Source: Branchiostoma lanceolatum (taxonomy: Eukaryota; Chordata; Leptocardii; Amphioxiformes; Branchiostomatidae). Taken from it: a DNA stretch of 64,000 nucleotides. The notes under the pieces were generated by a model. That model made no database searches. It was not told the origin of the DNA and saw only the letters and a program-made list of their open reading frames with translations. The stretch lies in contig NC_089732.1 in NCBI RefSeq assembly GCF_035083965.1, positions 4,541,383 to 4,605,382 of the forward strand, given 5' to 3'. Shown piece after piece: positions 35,426 through 46,710 of this stretch (position 1 is the first letter of the stretch; each line of letters opens with the position of its first letter). The position numbers were made by a program, and so were the translations under genes.

Positions 35426-37138
35426 ATGGGGTCCATCGTGGGAAAAGCCATGGATGACAACCTGGCCAAGATGCAGGAATTTCAGCTGAACACCATGAAA
35501 ATGCAGGTGTGTGTTTTCATATTCAACTAATCTAAAGACCCCTCTTGTAAGATTTTAGTAGCAAAACAATTCTACATTCTCAGGCTACTGCCATGTCAAA
35601 ATTTTGCAAAAATAATGTATTGCCGCTCATCATCAATGTACAGTAGTTATAAACATTGGCTAGTTTAGTTCTCTTTAAATTTCCTACCACTACTTATCTT
35701 ATACATCGTTATTTTGTTTCTCCTCGTCCTTATAATTACAAACTCCCTCCTAGTATCCTAGTCTTTATATTAATGCAAATCTGTTTGGACATATCTTTTT
35801 AGGGTGGCGGAATTACGTACCCTGGAATTATGTTAGTAGATCTTAGCTTCAGGCAAGAATTTGTAATCAAATATCCTGATAATGTTACAATCTATGATTT
35901 TAGTTGGAACGGCAGCTCCAGATGCAGAACCAGATGCGGGAGCGGATGATGGCCATGCAGATCAGTGGCGCCCGGGAAAGACTCAACTACTACGGCGCTT
36001 TCTACGCTCTTGTCGCAGTCGGTGGTCTCGGAGCGTAAGTGTTCTTCTTTGGACAAAGACAAGACAGAATTTAGTTTGTCCATTGAGCGTGTCTTTTGCA
36101 GTCCTTGCAAATGAGTTAACATGAGGTTTAGATACAATACAACTTCACTGGATTCAGCAACCACTCAAGGGACTGAGGAAAAAAAGGTTGCTGAGGACAG
36201 AACTATTTAAATATGGACGGAACTGTTTTAATGTGGCTTGTGACTGGAGGGGGTTGCCTGAGTCAGGCGGTTGCCCGACCTAGTTTTACTGTAGAAGGTG
36301 TAACTTGTCGGTTTGGTCTTTGGTGTTTATTTTGTTTGTCATCGTGATTACTGGAGAACGATGGGAGGGACTTTTTGCTGAATTATTATTAAGTGACTGT
36401 AGATCATTGGGGGGAAGGGGTTGGTCAGTGGCAGGCTGTTAGTGGGTATTGTATCTATTTTGCTACCGTTTCAGAACCTTGAAGAGGAAAACTCCAACCC
36501 CCATCCTCCCACTGTTCCCGCTAACATTCATCCTGGCTTACCAGTATGACATGGCATACGGAACCATGATACAACGCATGAGGGGTAAGTCTACTGTCAA
36601 TTCACTTCACTATCCAGTTCATCATCTGTTGGTCTTGTCTTGCAAGAGTTTGACATGCTTGCACTTCAGATGTCAAGGTTTAACCTTTAGCACACCGAGG
36701 TAGCTGTTTGGCTACCAATTCTCTATTGGTTACAGGGAGAGGTAAAAGGTTACAGGAGAAGATAGATAGGTTTGATGCAGAATCTTACAAATTAAGCATT
36801 TTATCGGGATATCACAATTGCAAGAACTTTGCAGCTCACACAGTACTCAGAGGCAGCCCACGGACTTGGCAGATTCTGCCATTCTTGATTAAGACTGTTA
36901 AACCAGGTAATGCTGTAGGTTAGTTTTGAACTATGACTTAACCATGGTCATTGTAATCCAACAGTATTTGTATAGCTTGCATCAAATGAAAATCAGTTGA
37001 TAATGAATAATCTCCTTTTTGACTTCAGAGGGTTCGGAGCACATCATCTCTGATGAGTATGACCTCCTGAACCTGCCTGCCGGTCTGCCCACGTTTGAGA
37101 CCATCGAGGCGGCACGACTGAAGCAGAAGGGAGAGTAG
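35426..37138 (+). CDS. PLGRKT: Plasminogen receptor PLGRKT (C9orf46) orthologue
   Basis: Four exons: 35426-35506, 35904-36034, 36475-36584 and 37029-37138 (TAG). They give 143 aa; the human protein is 147. The N-terminus MGSIVGKAMDDN aligns with the human start, then LERQLQMQNQMRERMMAMQI is the family hallmark. Two hydrophobic helices follow (YYGAFYALVAVGGLGA; PILPLFPLTFILAYQYDMAY), then MIQRMRG and FETIEAARLKQKGE. Vertebrate PLGRKT is a plasma-membrane protein whose C-terminal lysine binds plasminogen kringles. Here the last residue is Glu, with the nearest Lys two residues in, so carboxypeptidase-sensitive plasminogen binding is not predicted. Membrane topology should otherwise be conserved. 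It is head-to-head with the FN3 gene. Confidence 0.95.
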
Positions 37139-38877
37139 TTAGGCAGCTACCTCACCGCTAATGCTTGTCGACAAGAATGCCATCAGTACGACAATCATAC
37201 GACGTATGTGACCATGCCCTTACTGGTCCCTAGACCAGGTGTGGTTGTGTGGATATGCTGCAGCAGCCTACTGTGGTGCAATTGTACAGAACTTAGGAAC
37301 AGGAGAAACTTGTACCATTGACATGTACTGAACTATTTCTCATGCAGCAGTCATGTAGATAAGCTACGCTGTTTCCCGATCATACGGTTTTGAGTTGAAA
37401 CCTCAGCTTACCAGTGTTCCACATGCCATTTTGGAGTCTTTGGATACCCATGTTCTGTGCTGGACACCAAAAACTGTATCTGAACACCAACTTTTTTCGC
37501 TGTTCTGTGGATGCATACATTGGAGGATATATTGTAACTTGTATGCAATTGGTCTGGTGTTTCAGTATTTGCCACTGGTACAGTTTTTCCTGTCACTTTT
37601 TGGTCTTGAGATACAAATTAAGACTTAAAGTCTTCTTAAGGTTCAAGGCGTCTCTAATAATCTTTTCTTTCTTGTGACTTGATTGATAACATTAGTACTT
37701 ACTTGCTTTCTTTTTCCACATAGATAAACTATGATCTTGTTTTCGAAGATTTCTGACATATTTTTGGAGCAGAAAAAAAATCATATTTGTCAGGCTCAAT
37801 TTTTTATATCACTCTAACATTAATTACATCAGGGATAACTTGTGGAACAATCAGTACTTGGTATTAGGTATATCTTCCAGTCTCCAAGCAAAATTTCACA
37901 TTATTTTCTCTGTACTGTATTGAAGAAACCAGGACATGAAATAGTATAAAGACAATGGTTACCCCGTAATAGCGGCTTGGAGATGAGATGACTGACTTGC
38001 GATCTCTGGTAGTCAAGACCAATGCAGTGTATGTGTGATCATGACCTCTTATGCTACGCATATTTATACTACTTGTAGTATGCATGCATTAGCTTGCTTT
38101 TTTTTCTGAAATAGACGATATTATACATGAATGCTGTGTTGGTACAAGAATGTTTGATCAAATCAGGAACACATAGATGTAAAGAATTAATGAAAATTTG
38201 ATGTTGTTGCTGTTGAAAAACATTGAATAATGAGATATGATACAAATATTCAGCAACATTTGAAATGAATCCTTTTTGTCTTTCTGTGTTCTTCACTTTG
38301 TATGCTAAGTAGACACTCTATCAGTCTATGTTAAGTGATCCAAAAAGACTACAAAGACCAAAGGGTTCATCAACAATAGTAGCTTTTTAATAAAACAATT
38401 CAAGCACGCATGAGTGCATCAAGTGTGAAATAATACTTGGCCATTATCCCCCTACTGTCCAGAGGTAACAGTATTGATCAAAGATTTGTTAAACTGCACA
38501 TTAGTAACAGTAACAAAATACAGTAAGACTGGTTGTCACTGAAATATATACAACATTATGTAATGGGCACTAGCTAGTACCGATTAAGTGTATCAAACAC
38601 ATTCCCAAGTCCAGCAGTACATGTACATTGACAATGTTCTTGTTTTGCGAATCTTTTAAACCTTGGTGCCTTTATATTCAGAATTAAGCATACATGTGGC
38701 ACACATTTTGACGGAGACCTGTTGTAATAAGACAATGTCTACAATCGAAAGAAAATACAAAGTATGATGTTGCACATGTTGACTATATCAGTGTGTAAAT
38801 GCCCTATACTCTAATACATTGTCCTGATTTTTTTCAGATAGGACCCCAAGACGGGTTCCATTATTTTGTATAATCTT
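37139..38877. other. PLGRKT 3' UTR and intergenic sequence
   Basis: AT-rich, no exon recognised. A plus-strand AATAAA at 38389-38394 is a possible late PLGRKT polyA signal. Confidence 0.4.
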
Positions 38878-39306
38878 TATCATTTTTATTTCATCGGCAT
38901 TGACTACATTCTGCCAATGTTTTTACACATTTTCTCACCCAATAAGAGAATCATACCGTAACCAGTGATCCAGTCCTGGCGGCTGTACTAAGAACACCGA
39001 GGCAGTCCCGAAGACACTCAGCGGCGTCAGTCCTGTCGGGAGTCTCGTTCGTTTCTAGCGGTGGAATGGACCTATTACAGGTTCCCATGTTTAAAAAAAG
39101 ATATTTCTGTCATTTTTATATCATTGGCATTGACTTAAAACTGCCTTTCTGCCAATGTTTTTAATCTTTTTTATCACCCTGTAAGAGAATTACACCAGTA
39201 TTCCAGTCCTGACGGCTGTAGAAAGAACACCGATACAGTCCCGAAGATACAAATTGCATCAGTCCTGTCGGGAGACTGGTTCTTTCTAGCGGTGGAATGG
39301 ACGCTT
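38878..39306 (-). repeat. Tandem copies of the terminal coding and 3' UTR segment of the 454-aa gene
   Basis: Two blocks (38878-39072 and 39106-39306) share tcattggcattgact, ctgccaatgttttt, taagagaat, ccagtcctg-cggctgta, aagaacaccga, cagtcccgaaga and gcatcagtcctgtcggga. Both end in tagcggtggaatggac, nearly the same as the sequence over the gene's own stop codon (tagcggcggaatggacg, from 39516). Confidence 0.75.
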
Positions 39307-39514
39307 CAGCAGCTCACGGTGCGATCCTATTTCTATATGGATTTTTTTTCTTTGGCAATAACGTTCAACCAAAGTTATTTGTCACTTTTTGTACACCCTA
39401 CATGATGTACATAAACAAAACTTAAAAAAAAAAAAACATTGCGGAAAACCCGACATCTAGATACAAATCTAGCAGATACCGTGAAGGATAAGTTCACGGG
39501 TGACAAGTTTGTGC

Positions 39515-41726
39515 TTAGCGGCGGAATGGACGCTTCAGCAGATCTGTGATTCTGCCGGCAACAAGCTGGAGGCTCCTGATGTAGTACCGGAGGGATAAAA
39601 CTACGCGACTGCCTCCTAGCAACTTAGATAGGCCGTAGATCAGAAGGTAGCCGAGGAAGATGGCGAAGCTGAACTGATACTTCCAGTACTCCAGAGCTGA
39701 TACCAGGTTTTCCCTGACGCGTCCTAGCGACTCACGCAGCCTTCTCATCAGGATGGTCCTGAACTGAAACCTGCAGTACTCCAGAGCTGACACCGCCTTC
39801 TTCCTTGCGCCTCCTAGCGACTCTTGCAGCCATATCATCATGAAGTTGTACTGAGACCTGCAGTACTCCAGAGCTGACACCACGCTCCTCCTGGCCTCTG
39901 CTAGCGACCTTCCGAAACTCATGATCAGCAGATTGGCAAAGCTGGACACGGAGACGCTGAACTCGTGAAGAACAAACATCAGGACCGCCATCAGCAGGAC
40001 ATGTGGTCGCTTTAGCTCCTGAACAGGGCCGAGCTGTTGTCCCTGGACCGAGGGCTTGGGGATGTGTGGCAGCGGGTCGTCTTCCAACCACTTCGTGATG
40101 TCCCGTAGCTTCCACATAGACAGTCCCTCGGTGTCGAAGAACTCGATAGCGTCGGTCTCGTCATAGAAGGTGTCTCCGGTTAGACTCATCATAGGCACGC
40201 CTCTCGCATCGTGGTATAGGTCTTCCAGCATCCACAAGGGCACCCCGGGGGCGTCGTAGTACTCCTGTTTCTCCGACTCGGAATGGCGCGAGTTGTCGCC
40301 GGCTTCAACTTTAGCTTCACTTTCAGCACGACGCAGAAACTCTGCCGAATCTGCACGGTGGACAATAGTGCGGTCTACAACTTTGTCTCTGTAGACGTCG
40401 CCCATGGCCTCGGTGGAGGCAAAGAAGCCAGCATCCCCAAAGATTGAGCCGGTGCCTCTGGTGGCGACGGGGTTGAACTTGACCGGCAGACGGCGGTCAG
40501 GCTGGCGGGGGCGGTGCTGTCGGGCCGCGGGGCGGTAGGGTTGGGCTACCGGTGTCGTGGGCCAGCTCCGACTTTCCGTCGGGAAGCGAGGACGAGAGTA
40601 GGCTGAAACAGACAGGGTTTCCTCGGTCAGACCATGCGCAGAACACTTTATTCAGCGCATACGTTTAGACGTTCTATACAAACCATAGAAATTCAGGAAG
40701 AAAGGAAAACCAAGTTTGAACGACGAGGGTATCCCTTTTCACTTAGAAGACACATTGAGAGTGAGATCGTAGCGTTACGAAATTCATACAAGACGATTTC
40801 TCTCTGTACGTAACGTTTTCAACTATCGTACAACCAGAAAACATTGTTCTAGAACGCACAACATTGTAACGAAAGGCACGGACTACAAAAACCATGTCTT
40901 CCATACAGTGTTTACATCACATTTACCCAATCTTAACCTATATCTTTGAGACTATGTATATTTCTTGTACTGACTTACCCGATGAGGGTCCGTCGTACTT
41001 GTCGACCCACTTCTCCAAAACGATGACCTCAAAGTCCTCCTTCTCATGGTAGACCTTAGCGTCGTCGGCGAAATCGCGGAAGGATACTTTGGGGAACATC
41101 ATGGTTCTCGGACTCCGCGGGCGGGAGGCATCTTTCGTCTTCTTTGCATTTTTCTTATCTGTGTCAAACATGTGGGGAAAAACCGTCAATTAGCTGAGAT
41201 CTTTTCTTGCTACAAGGGAGAAATGTTTCAAACTACAGGAACGTAAGCAGCCAGCTTCTAGCTCGCAAAGTTGTCGTTCGTCTGTGATTGTATAAACGTC
41301 CCCTCAATCTAAAGGCCAAAGGAAAAGTTTTGTATCGTGAAGATTGAGATCGTCCTGATATGCTACCGAGCATGACACAAGTTACAGGGAAAGAAGAAAT
41401 ATTCAAGAGATTTAGAAAACCATCAGAATATCGTGTATAGATGAAATATAATTTTAGATTGGGATGTTTAGGGAGGTTCGGAACACAACCTGGGTCATTA
41501 AACGCTACGCTCTCGAAACATCATAATATATGCTATAATAGTCAGCAAATTGACTGTGAGCATTAAGAAGAAGAAGAAGAAGAACAAGAAGAAGAAGAAG
41601 AAATACTGCAGCTAGCGAGGCCAACTTACCATCGGTGAATACTACCCACAGCATCGTGGCCACTGTGGCCGTCGCCAACAGCGCCATTGGTAAGGGCTGA
41701 ATGAACCCGGTTCCTCTGAAAGGCAT
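39515..41726 (-). CDS. Unrecognised 454-aa membrane-associated protein with internal repeats
   Basis: Three exons: 41630-41726, 40979-41158 and 39515-40602 (TAA), phases 1/1, 454 codons plus stop. I do not recognise the family. Exon 1 encodes a short N-terminus and one hydrophobic helix (PMALLATATVATMLWVVFTD). Exon 2 is Lys/Asp-rich and soluble. Exon 3 starts with a Pro/Arg-rich linker. It is followed at about 207-261 by an acidic-aromatic module with three related phrases: YDAPGVPLWMLEDL, HDARGVPMMSL and FDTEGLSMWKLRDI. After a hydrophobic stretch, residues about 324-413 hold three tandem 29-30-residue repeats with core ESLGxAR...VSALEYCRxQF, the third merging into a hydrophobic segment (FAIFLGYLLIYGLSKLL). 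Coding composition is consistent throughout and splice signals are good, so it is probably a real lineage-restricted gene. An NRF1 palindrome lies 240 bp upstream of the ATG. Confidence 0.75.
41567..41602. repeat. (GAA)n tract in intron 1 of the 454-aa gene
   Basis: Imperfect GAA repeats of about 36 bp; on the transcribed strand this is a (TTC)n pyrimidine tract close to the exon 1 donor. Confidence 0.9.
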
Positions 41727-41962
41727 TTTTACGTTTCGTACAAGTACGATTTGGGCAAATAAAACACACTTAAGCTTTCTTGACTTGGTCAGGAATTCTC
41801 GCAACCAAAATTTCGCACAAAATGTCTGGTAAAAACCAGAATAGAGCAAAGATTTGTCGGAGCTGAGGCAAAATGTGCACATCAACAAAACTGACATTGG
41901 TTGCTCTAAAGTTTTGTGACGTCATAGTCGCTGGAAAGAACGGTGACTCGCATATTCATAAC

Positions 41963-41974
41963 TGCGCATGCGCT
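41963..41974. promoter_or_regulatory. NRF1-type palindrome upstream of the 454-aa gene
   Basis: tgcgcatgcgct matches the NRF1 consensus core GCGCATGCGC. It is the most obvious promoter landmark between the 454-aa gene ATG (41726) and the LINE fragment. Confidence 0.55.
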
Positions 41975-42421
41975 AACATAAGCTTTTGACCGTTTTTTGT
42001 CCTCGATAAAGATGTACATGTAATTCCACATCAGTCCACATCTGCCTACATGCCTTTGTCACTTATGATTGCTATAATAAGATCGAGAAAACGTGATGAA
42101 ATGGCTTTCATTTGATATCTAGTATGTGAAACGTTAGCGTTACAATATATAGTTGTTCGAGAACACCCTCCCATATTCGAATTCTATACCGGCACACACT
42201 GATCCCTGTAGATAATGTACCGTGAGTCTAATTGAAGATAATACATAATTGATACTGGAGATATAGTTATAAATGTTCATGCTAGATTGGTTACGTTGTA
42301 TGTATGTTCAAACTCTCATTTTCCTTTCTCTTATTTTCTACAATGTATCTTCTTCCATTCTCTTTTGTCTATTCTCTTATTTCTTTCCATCAAATTCAAC
42401 GTCCTGCATTGCCTTTACCGG

Positions 42422-43070
42422 GGGATAAAGTAGAGTAGAGTAGAGTAGAGTTTCTTCGGCCAGGTAGGAATCGGCTGGTTCCATTTTAGGCCGCTCTTCA
42501 CTTTTATGTCACAGTCATTTCCAGTTTGTGGGGGTTGTCTAGAGCTCGGAAGTCAAAGTACACCTTGTGTTTCCGCATGAGCCTGTCCAGCCTCTCCTTG
42601 AAACAGTTTATGCTGGGAGAAACCACTACTGTCTCGGGTAGGCTATTCCACCAGGGGATCACCCGGACGCTGAAGAAGTGTGCTCTTCTGTTGGATTTAG
42701 ATGTTTTCCTCTTTATACGTAAACTGTGTCCTCTAGTTCTAGTTTCCTCGATCAAGTCAAAAGGGCTTTCCAAGTCATACACTCCATGGATGAACTTGTA
42801 TGTGTTGATCAAGTCTCCCCTAATACGTCTGTAGACTAGAGTTGGTAAGTCCAACACTCTAAGTCTCTCCTCATACGTCGTATTCCTGAGACCAGGGACA
42901 CGTTTTGTTGCCCTCTTTTGAACCTGTTCGAGCTCAAAAGCTAGTTTCCACGAGTATGGTGACCACACTGGTGCCCCGTATTCCAAGTGTGGGCGGATTA
43001 GAGATTTGTACAAGAGTAAGAATACTTTTTTATCAACATGCCCTTTGAAATAGCCTTTTAGATTAAAAAA
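42422..43070 (-). mobile_element. 5'-truncated non-LTR retrotransposon (LINE) with (CTCTA)n tail
   Basis: The reverse strand encodes the C-terminal end of a LINE reverse-transcriptase polyprotein, open from about 43070 to a TGA at 42504. LYKSLIRPHLEYGAPVWSPY is the canonical thumb-region signature. LEQVQKRATKRVPGLRN and VIPWWNSLPETVV follow, then the terminal FKERLDR block. Upstream of 43071 the frame is closed and no palm or endonuclease domain is present, so the copy is dead on arrival. The 3' end runs into a short pentamer tail (42428-42451), as in CR1/L2-like elements. It is genomic debris, unrelated to its neighbours. Confidence 0.9.
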
Positions 43071-43479
43071 GGATCACGTAGAACTCGAAGAGTAGTGCTT
43101 GAGACGATAGCTGTCAGTGCTAGCCTCCTTCACGGCCTTCCACGAGCGCTGGTATTTATTGCTGATTCACAATTTTCAACGTATGGGCCAGGTTCTTATG
43201 CCGTAAGGCTGTGTCTAGTCTGCACCCGTGGAAGAGGCTATAACTGTGACCGTGAAGGAGGCTATGACAGCGCAATGTGGCTTTGCTACGGACCGGCTCG
43301 CGTTTTCAGCCAAGCACACCGGATAACTCCTGCTCTTCTCGACATTGAAGTGTGGAGGATGGTATCCATCCCTATTTTCTCTCAGTGGTAGCCCTATCCA
43401 GTACCCGTCGACAACGGGTCCTTGGATAGGGACCAGGTAGCTAAATGCGGATGGATACCGTGTGCGGGCTATGTAACCA

Positions 43480-43599
43480 TACTCTCCAAGCAGAGGTTGA
43501 TGGGAACGACTGTGACCTTCTTCTCATTCGTCCCGTTTTCTTTCCACCGACCAAATGTCACAATCTTAAGCTTCTCCACCAACCTCTGCTTGGAGAGTA
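43480..43599. mobile_element. Foldback MITE, CTCTCCAAGCAGAGG family
   Basis: Termini tactctccaagcagaggttg and caacctctgcttggagagta are exact inverted repeats. Flanks atgtaacca and gggtaacca suggest an imperfect 9-bp target duplication. No ORF. Confidence 0.85.
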
Positions 43600-45290
43600 G
43601 GGTAACCAGGCTACTATCCGCCCGGCAAGCCAGACAATGCGCATGCGTTCACATTCCTACTGTCACAGCTCATGCGTAAGTCAGTCTGTCACTCAGTGTA
43701 TGCACTGATAAGCACACACATTAACACATGTTTGTTATGCTACATATCAAGTTTACCCTATCATGCCAGCAGCTACATTTAGAAGCTGTTGTTGGACATT
43801 TGAGACGATATTTTCCTTTCTTCCTGAAAATAGGACAGCAGTCTCATCCGGTCTCGTGCCAGTTCTGTGTCTTCACGGCCTTGTGTAGGCCATGTTGATT
43901 TGATTATATGGATGACATTCGCGTGCGCATCAATTTTCATCCATTTCCACCCGAAACAAAAAGGTTCCACCATACTGTAAATCGTTGAAAGCGGCTATGA
44001 AATAAGCAAATATATGCCGTATATTGCAAAAAGATATTTCGGAAAACGGATACTAATGTCTAGAATGACAAACTCAAAGAAGAAGGTGTAAAAGACCAAA
44101 AATAAAGAATCCATTCTTTGGTATACCATTCCCTGTCTGTTTCGTCATTTCTTCAACCTTCCTGACCACTTGGATTTCATAATGAAGGCAATTTATTTTA
44201 AAGTTTTTTTTTTAATTTTTATTTGCACGCTCGCATCAGTTTTGGTTCCCAGAGGATGTCATCCATAAAATCAAATCAACATGGCCCCATCTATATCACT
44301 GTTAGATGATTTCATAGAATTGGCTCCACGCCCGGTTACAGCCATGGTCAATTTGACTCGTTAACTTCCAGGTTGCCCGCTAAACTTTAGGATAATAAAT
44401 AAAGAAACCATGTCAGACACAACAAAGCAAAGGTTCAAAGACTTCGATGCCGAAAAGCTAAACGCAGTCTACCAACGGACTCCAAGCAGATGCTAGGGTG
44501 GACAATTAAACTTTAATGACTCACTGTCTGCCCCTACAGTTCTTGGAATAGACTGTCAGAAAACTCAATAATTATCGCCAAGTGAATTTTATAGACCTTT
44601 TTTTTCACCTTGAAATTACATCATTAAATTCTCACGTACGATCTGCAATGCATGCACGGTGTCCCTTTATAACCCATTATGTCATGCAAAACAAACACAG
44701 AAGCTGTTTACAAAGACAGATGGCCCTTTTAACTCAAAGTAAACAGAACCATCTGTCAGGCCTGTCAATCAACTACACGACACGACTGCCTGCTTCTCAT
44801 CATCACGGCCTTGGACATGTGGCACCGGTTAGAACCCTGCGTTTCATAAGATGAACTAGCCTGGATGCCAGGCTGTTTCAAGGGTGCACACAGATCAGCT
44901 CCTCGACTCTAGGTCCAACATGAAATTTTACAACAGTCCTAAGTCAGACCCCGAGACACTATCTAGATATTGTAGAGAGGGTGTAAGCTTTTGTAGCAGG
45001 GCATGTGGTTTTCTAGGCCTATAGGCCGAAGAGGTTTTCGTCCAACGCGGTGGGTCTGGCCTCTAGGCTAAAGATGACCTGTACGATTTAAGAACAGGGT
45101 ACTTTAGTAAATCATGTTGACAACAATCACAAGTAAATTTTGCATACATATATTTCAAACCATCTGAAGCAAGATCACATACATTATCAATGCCATAAGT
45201 TGTAGTATATTCAATGGAATTTTAACATGTATTTATAAAAAAATCCCCCCACTTTAGAAATAAAATCTCCTGGTTTTCAAATGAGCCTTA
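43600..45290. other. Gene-poor region between the LINE fragment and the selenoprotein gene
   Basis: Holds an inverted repeat (ggccatgttgatttgatt at about 43888, with its complement at about 44268-44286) and a copy of the tagcctggatgccag repeat at 44859-44960. There is also a solo ctccaagcagatg word at 44486. No coding exon found. Confidence 0.45.
44857..45070 (+). repeat. Copy of the 'tagcctggatgccag' repeat family
   Basis: actagcctggatgccagg...ctgtttc...cagctcctcg-ctcta-g-ccaac matches copies at 57290-57360, 60580-60715 and 61978-62175. Confidence 0.65.
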
Positions 45291-45299
45291 ACTCGTGAT

Positions 45300-45410
45300 G
45301 AACAGTAGCAGGGACTGATGATTCGTGGCACTTTTCCGGGGCTCTGAGAGACGCCGGCCGGTTTCTATAGTCTGGGTCTTTAAGACTTGGACGTTCCCTT
45401 CAGAAGCCAG
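45300..45410 (+). other. Probable 5' UTR exon of the selenoprotein P-like gene
   Basis: Ends in a good donor (AGCCAG|GTAAGACA, 45410/45411). The matching acceptor is the CAG at 46706-46708, two bases before the ATG. Exon start undefined. Confidence 0.4.
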
Positions 45411-46325
45411 GTAAGACATACCTTTTTTACTGTGCATTTTATAACTTTGTTCAGTGATAGCGTTAGAATTCTGCCATGATTGATTTGGAAACTAGAAGTT
45501 GTTGAGTTTAAAAAGATTGATTGCAATGTCCCCACAAATGGCTCAATACGTGGCACAAGCGCGTTTCGTCTATCCTTATCTTCACTCTCGCTGAGTGGCA
45601 GGTTTTACCCGCGGGTTCATTTTTCATTCGCGAGACGGGTTGTCGCTTAAGTTTGGGTTGAAAGCGTTTTACGTTTGTTAATTGTACATTTTGATGGAGT
45701 AGATTTGAACAGCCCTGAATAGATACATTTGATCTAAATACGAAAAATAGGATCCCAACAAATGGTAACGTGCCTGTTACGTGTGTTCATTCTCTTTTCA
45801 CTTATAACAGACAGTCACACTTGATAAGATATCGTAATGCCTGCTTATTCAGGTATAGGAAACCAGCGCTTCCCTTTGTGCTGTTTGAGTAGACGTTTCC
45901 CAAGATTGCATGCAAGTCCAGCCCGCGAGCCCAGGCTACGGACTTGTCCTCGTTAAAACTACTTCAAGGTTGGGAGCTCAATTTAGACTAGGTGCGGTTT
46001 CATCTTGTTGGCCTTGAGCCCCGGTCTGTCTGGCTGCCATGTGGTGCTGGTTCAGAGATCAGACGGTAGCTTAGTAAGCCTGTACAGTAGGGTGTAATAG
46101 ACTGAAGGGTTCACGTGACGGACTGCAGCAGGGATTAGACAGGAGGTTTCACGTGATGGGCTTCAGTTGGACCATGTGGTGAAAGATGGAGAACTTGTCT
46201 TGAGAGGAAGACTAACTACAGATGTGAAGGCTAACAGTGTCTTGAAAGATGAAAAAAGACGAACCGGCTTGCCACTCCCTGCAATTGTAATGTTACTGGA
46301 ATACAATGATGAATTCTGAGGGGTT

Positions 46326-46705
46326 TCTTTTATAATTTCCTTTTTATTTCCATGTCTCTTCTTTCCTGCCCTTTCCTTTTCTTTCCCCTTCTCTTCTTTT
46401 CTACAATGTATCTATATATTCTCTTATTTCTTTCCGTATTTCCTTTCTTCGTGTTTCCTAATTACTTTCTCTCTTTTCTCATTTTCTTTGACCATTTTTT
46501 CTTCTTTGTATCTTTTTGGTCCTTCCATTTTTCTTTCTTTCTTTCTTTCTTTTTCTTTCTTTCTTTCTTTCTTTCTTTTTTTCTGTCTTTCTTTATTCTA
46601 TCCTCCTTTCTTTATCTCTCTTCCTTTTTTCTTTCTTTCTTTTTTCTTTCTTTCTTTCCGTCTTTATCCCTCTCTTCCCTTTTATTTCTTCCTTCCTCCC
46701 ACCTG
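46326..46705 (+). repeat. 380-bp polypyrimidine (CTTT)n tract before the selenoprotein start exon
   Basis: Almost unbroken C/T on the plus strand, with TTTC repeats at 46530-46665, ending in cccacctgcag. It acts as, or has expanded from, the polypyrimidine tract of the acceptor just before the ATG. Confidence 0.9.
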
Positions 46706-46710
46706 CAGCC

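Noticed and set aside
36708-36923. 71-codon plus-strand frame in PLGRKT intron 3
   Set aside because: PLGRKT exons 3 and 4 join perfectly without it and the family has no insertion there.
42504-43013. Host gene of about 170 aa
   Set aside because: It is the C-terminal reverse-transcriptase tail of a LINE with a (CTCTA)n end; closed upstream.
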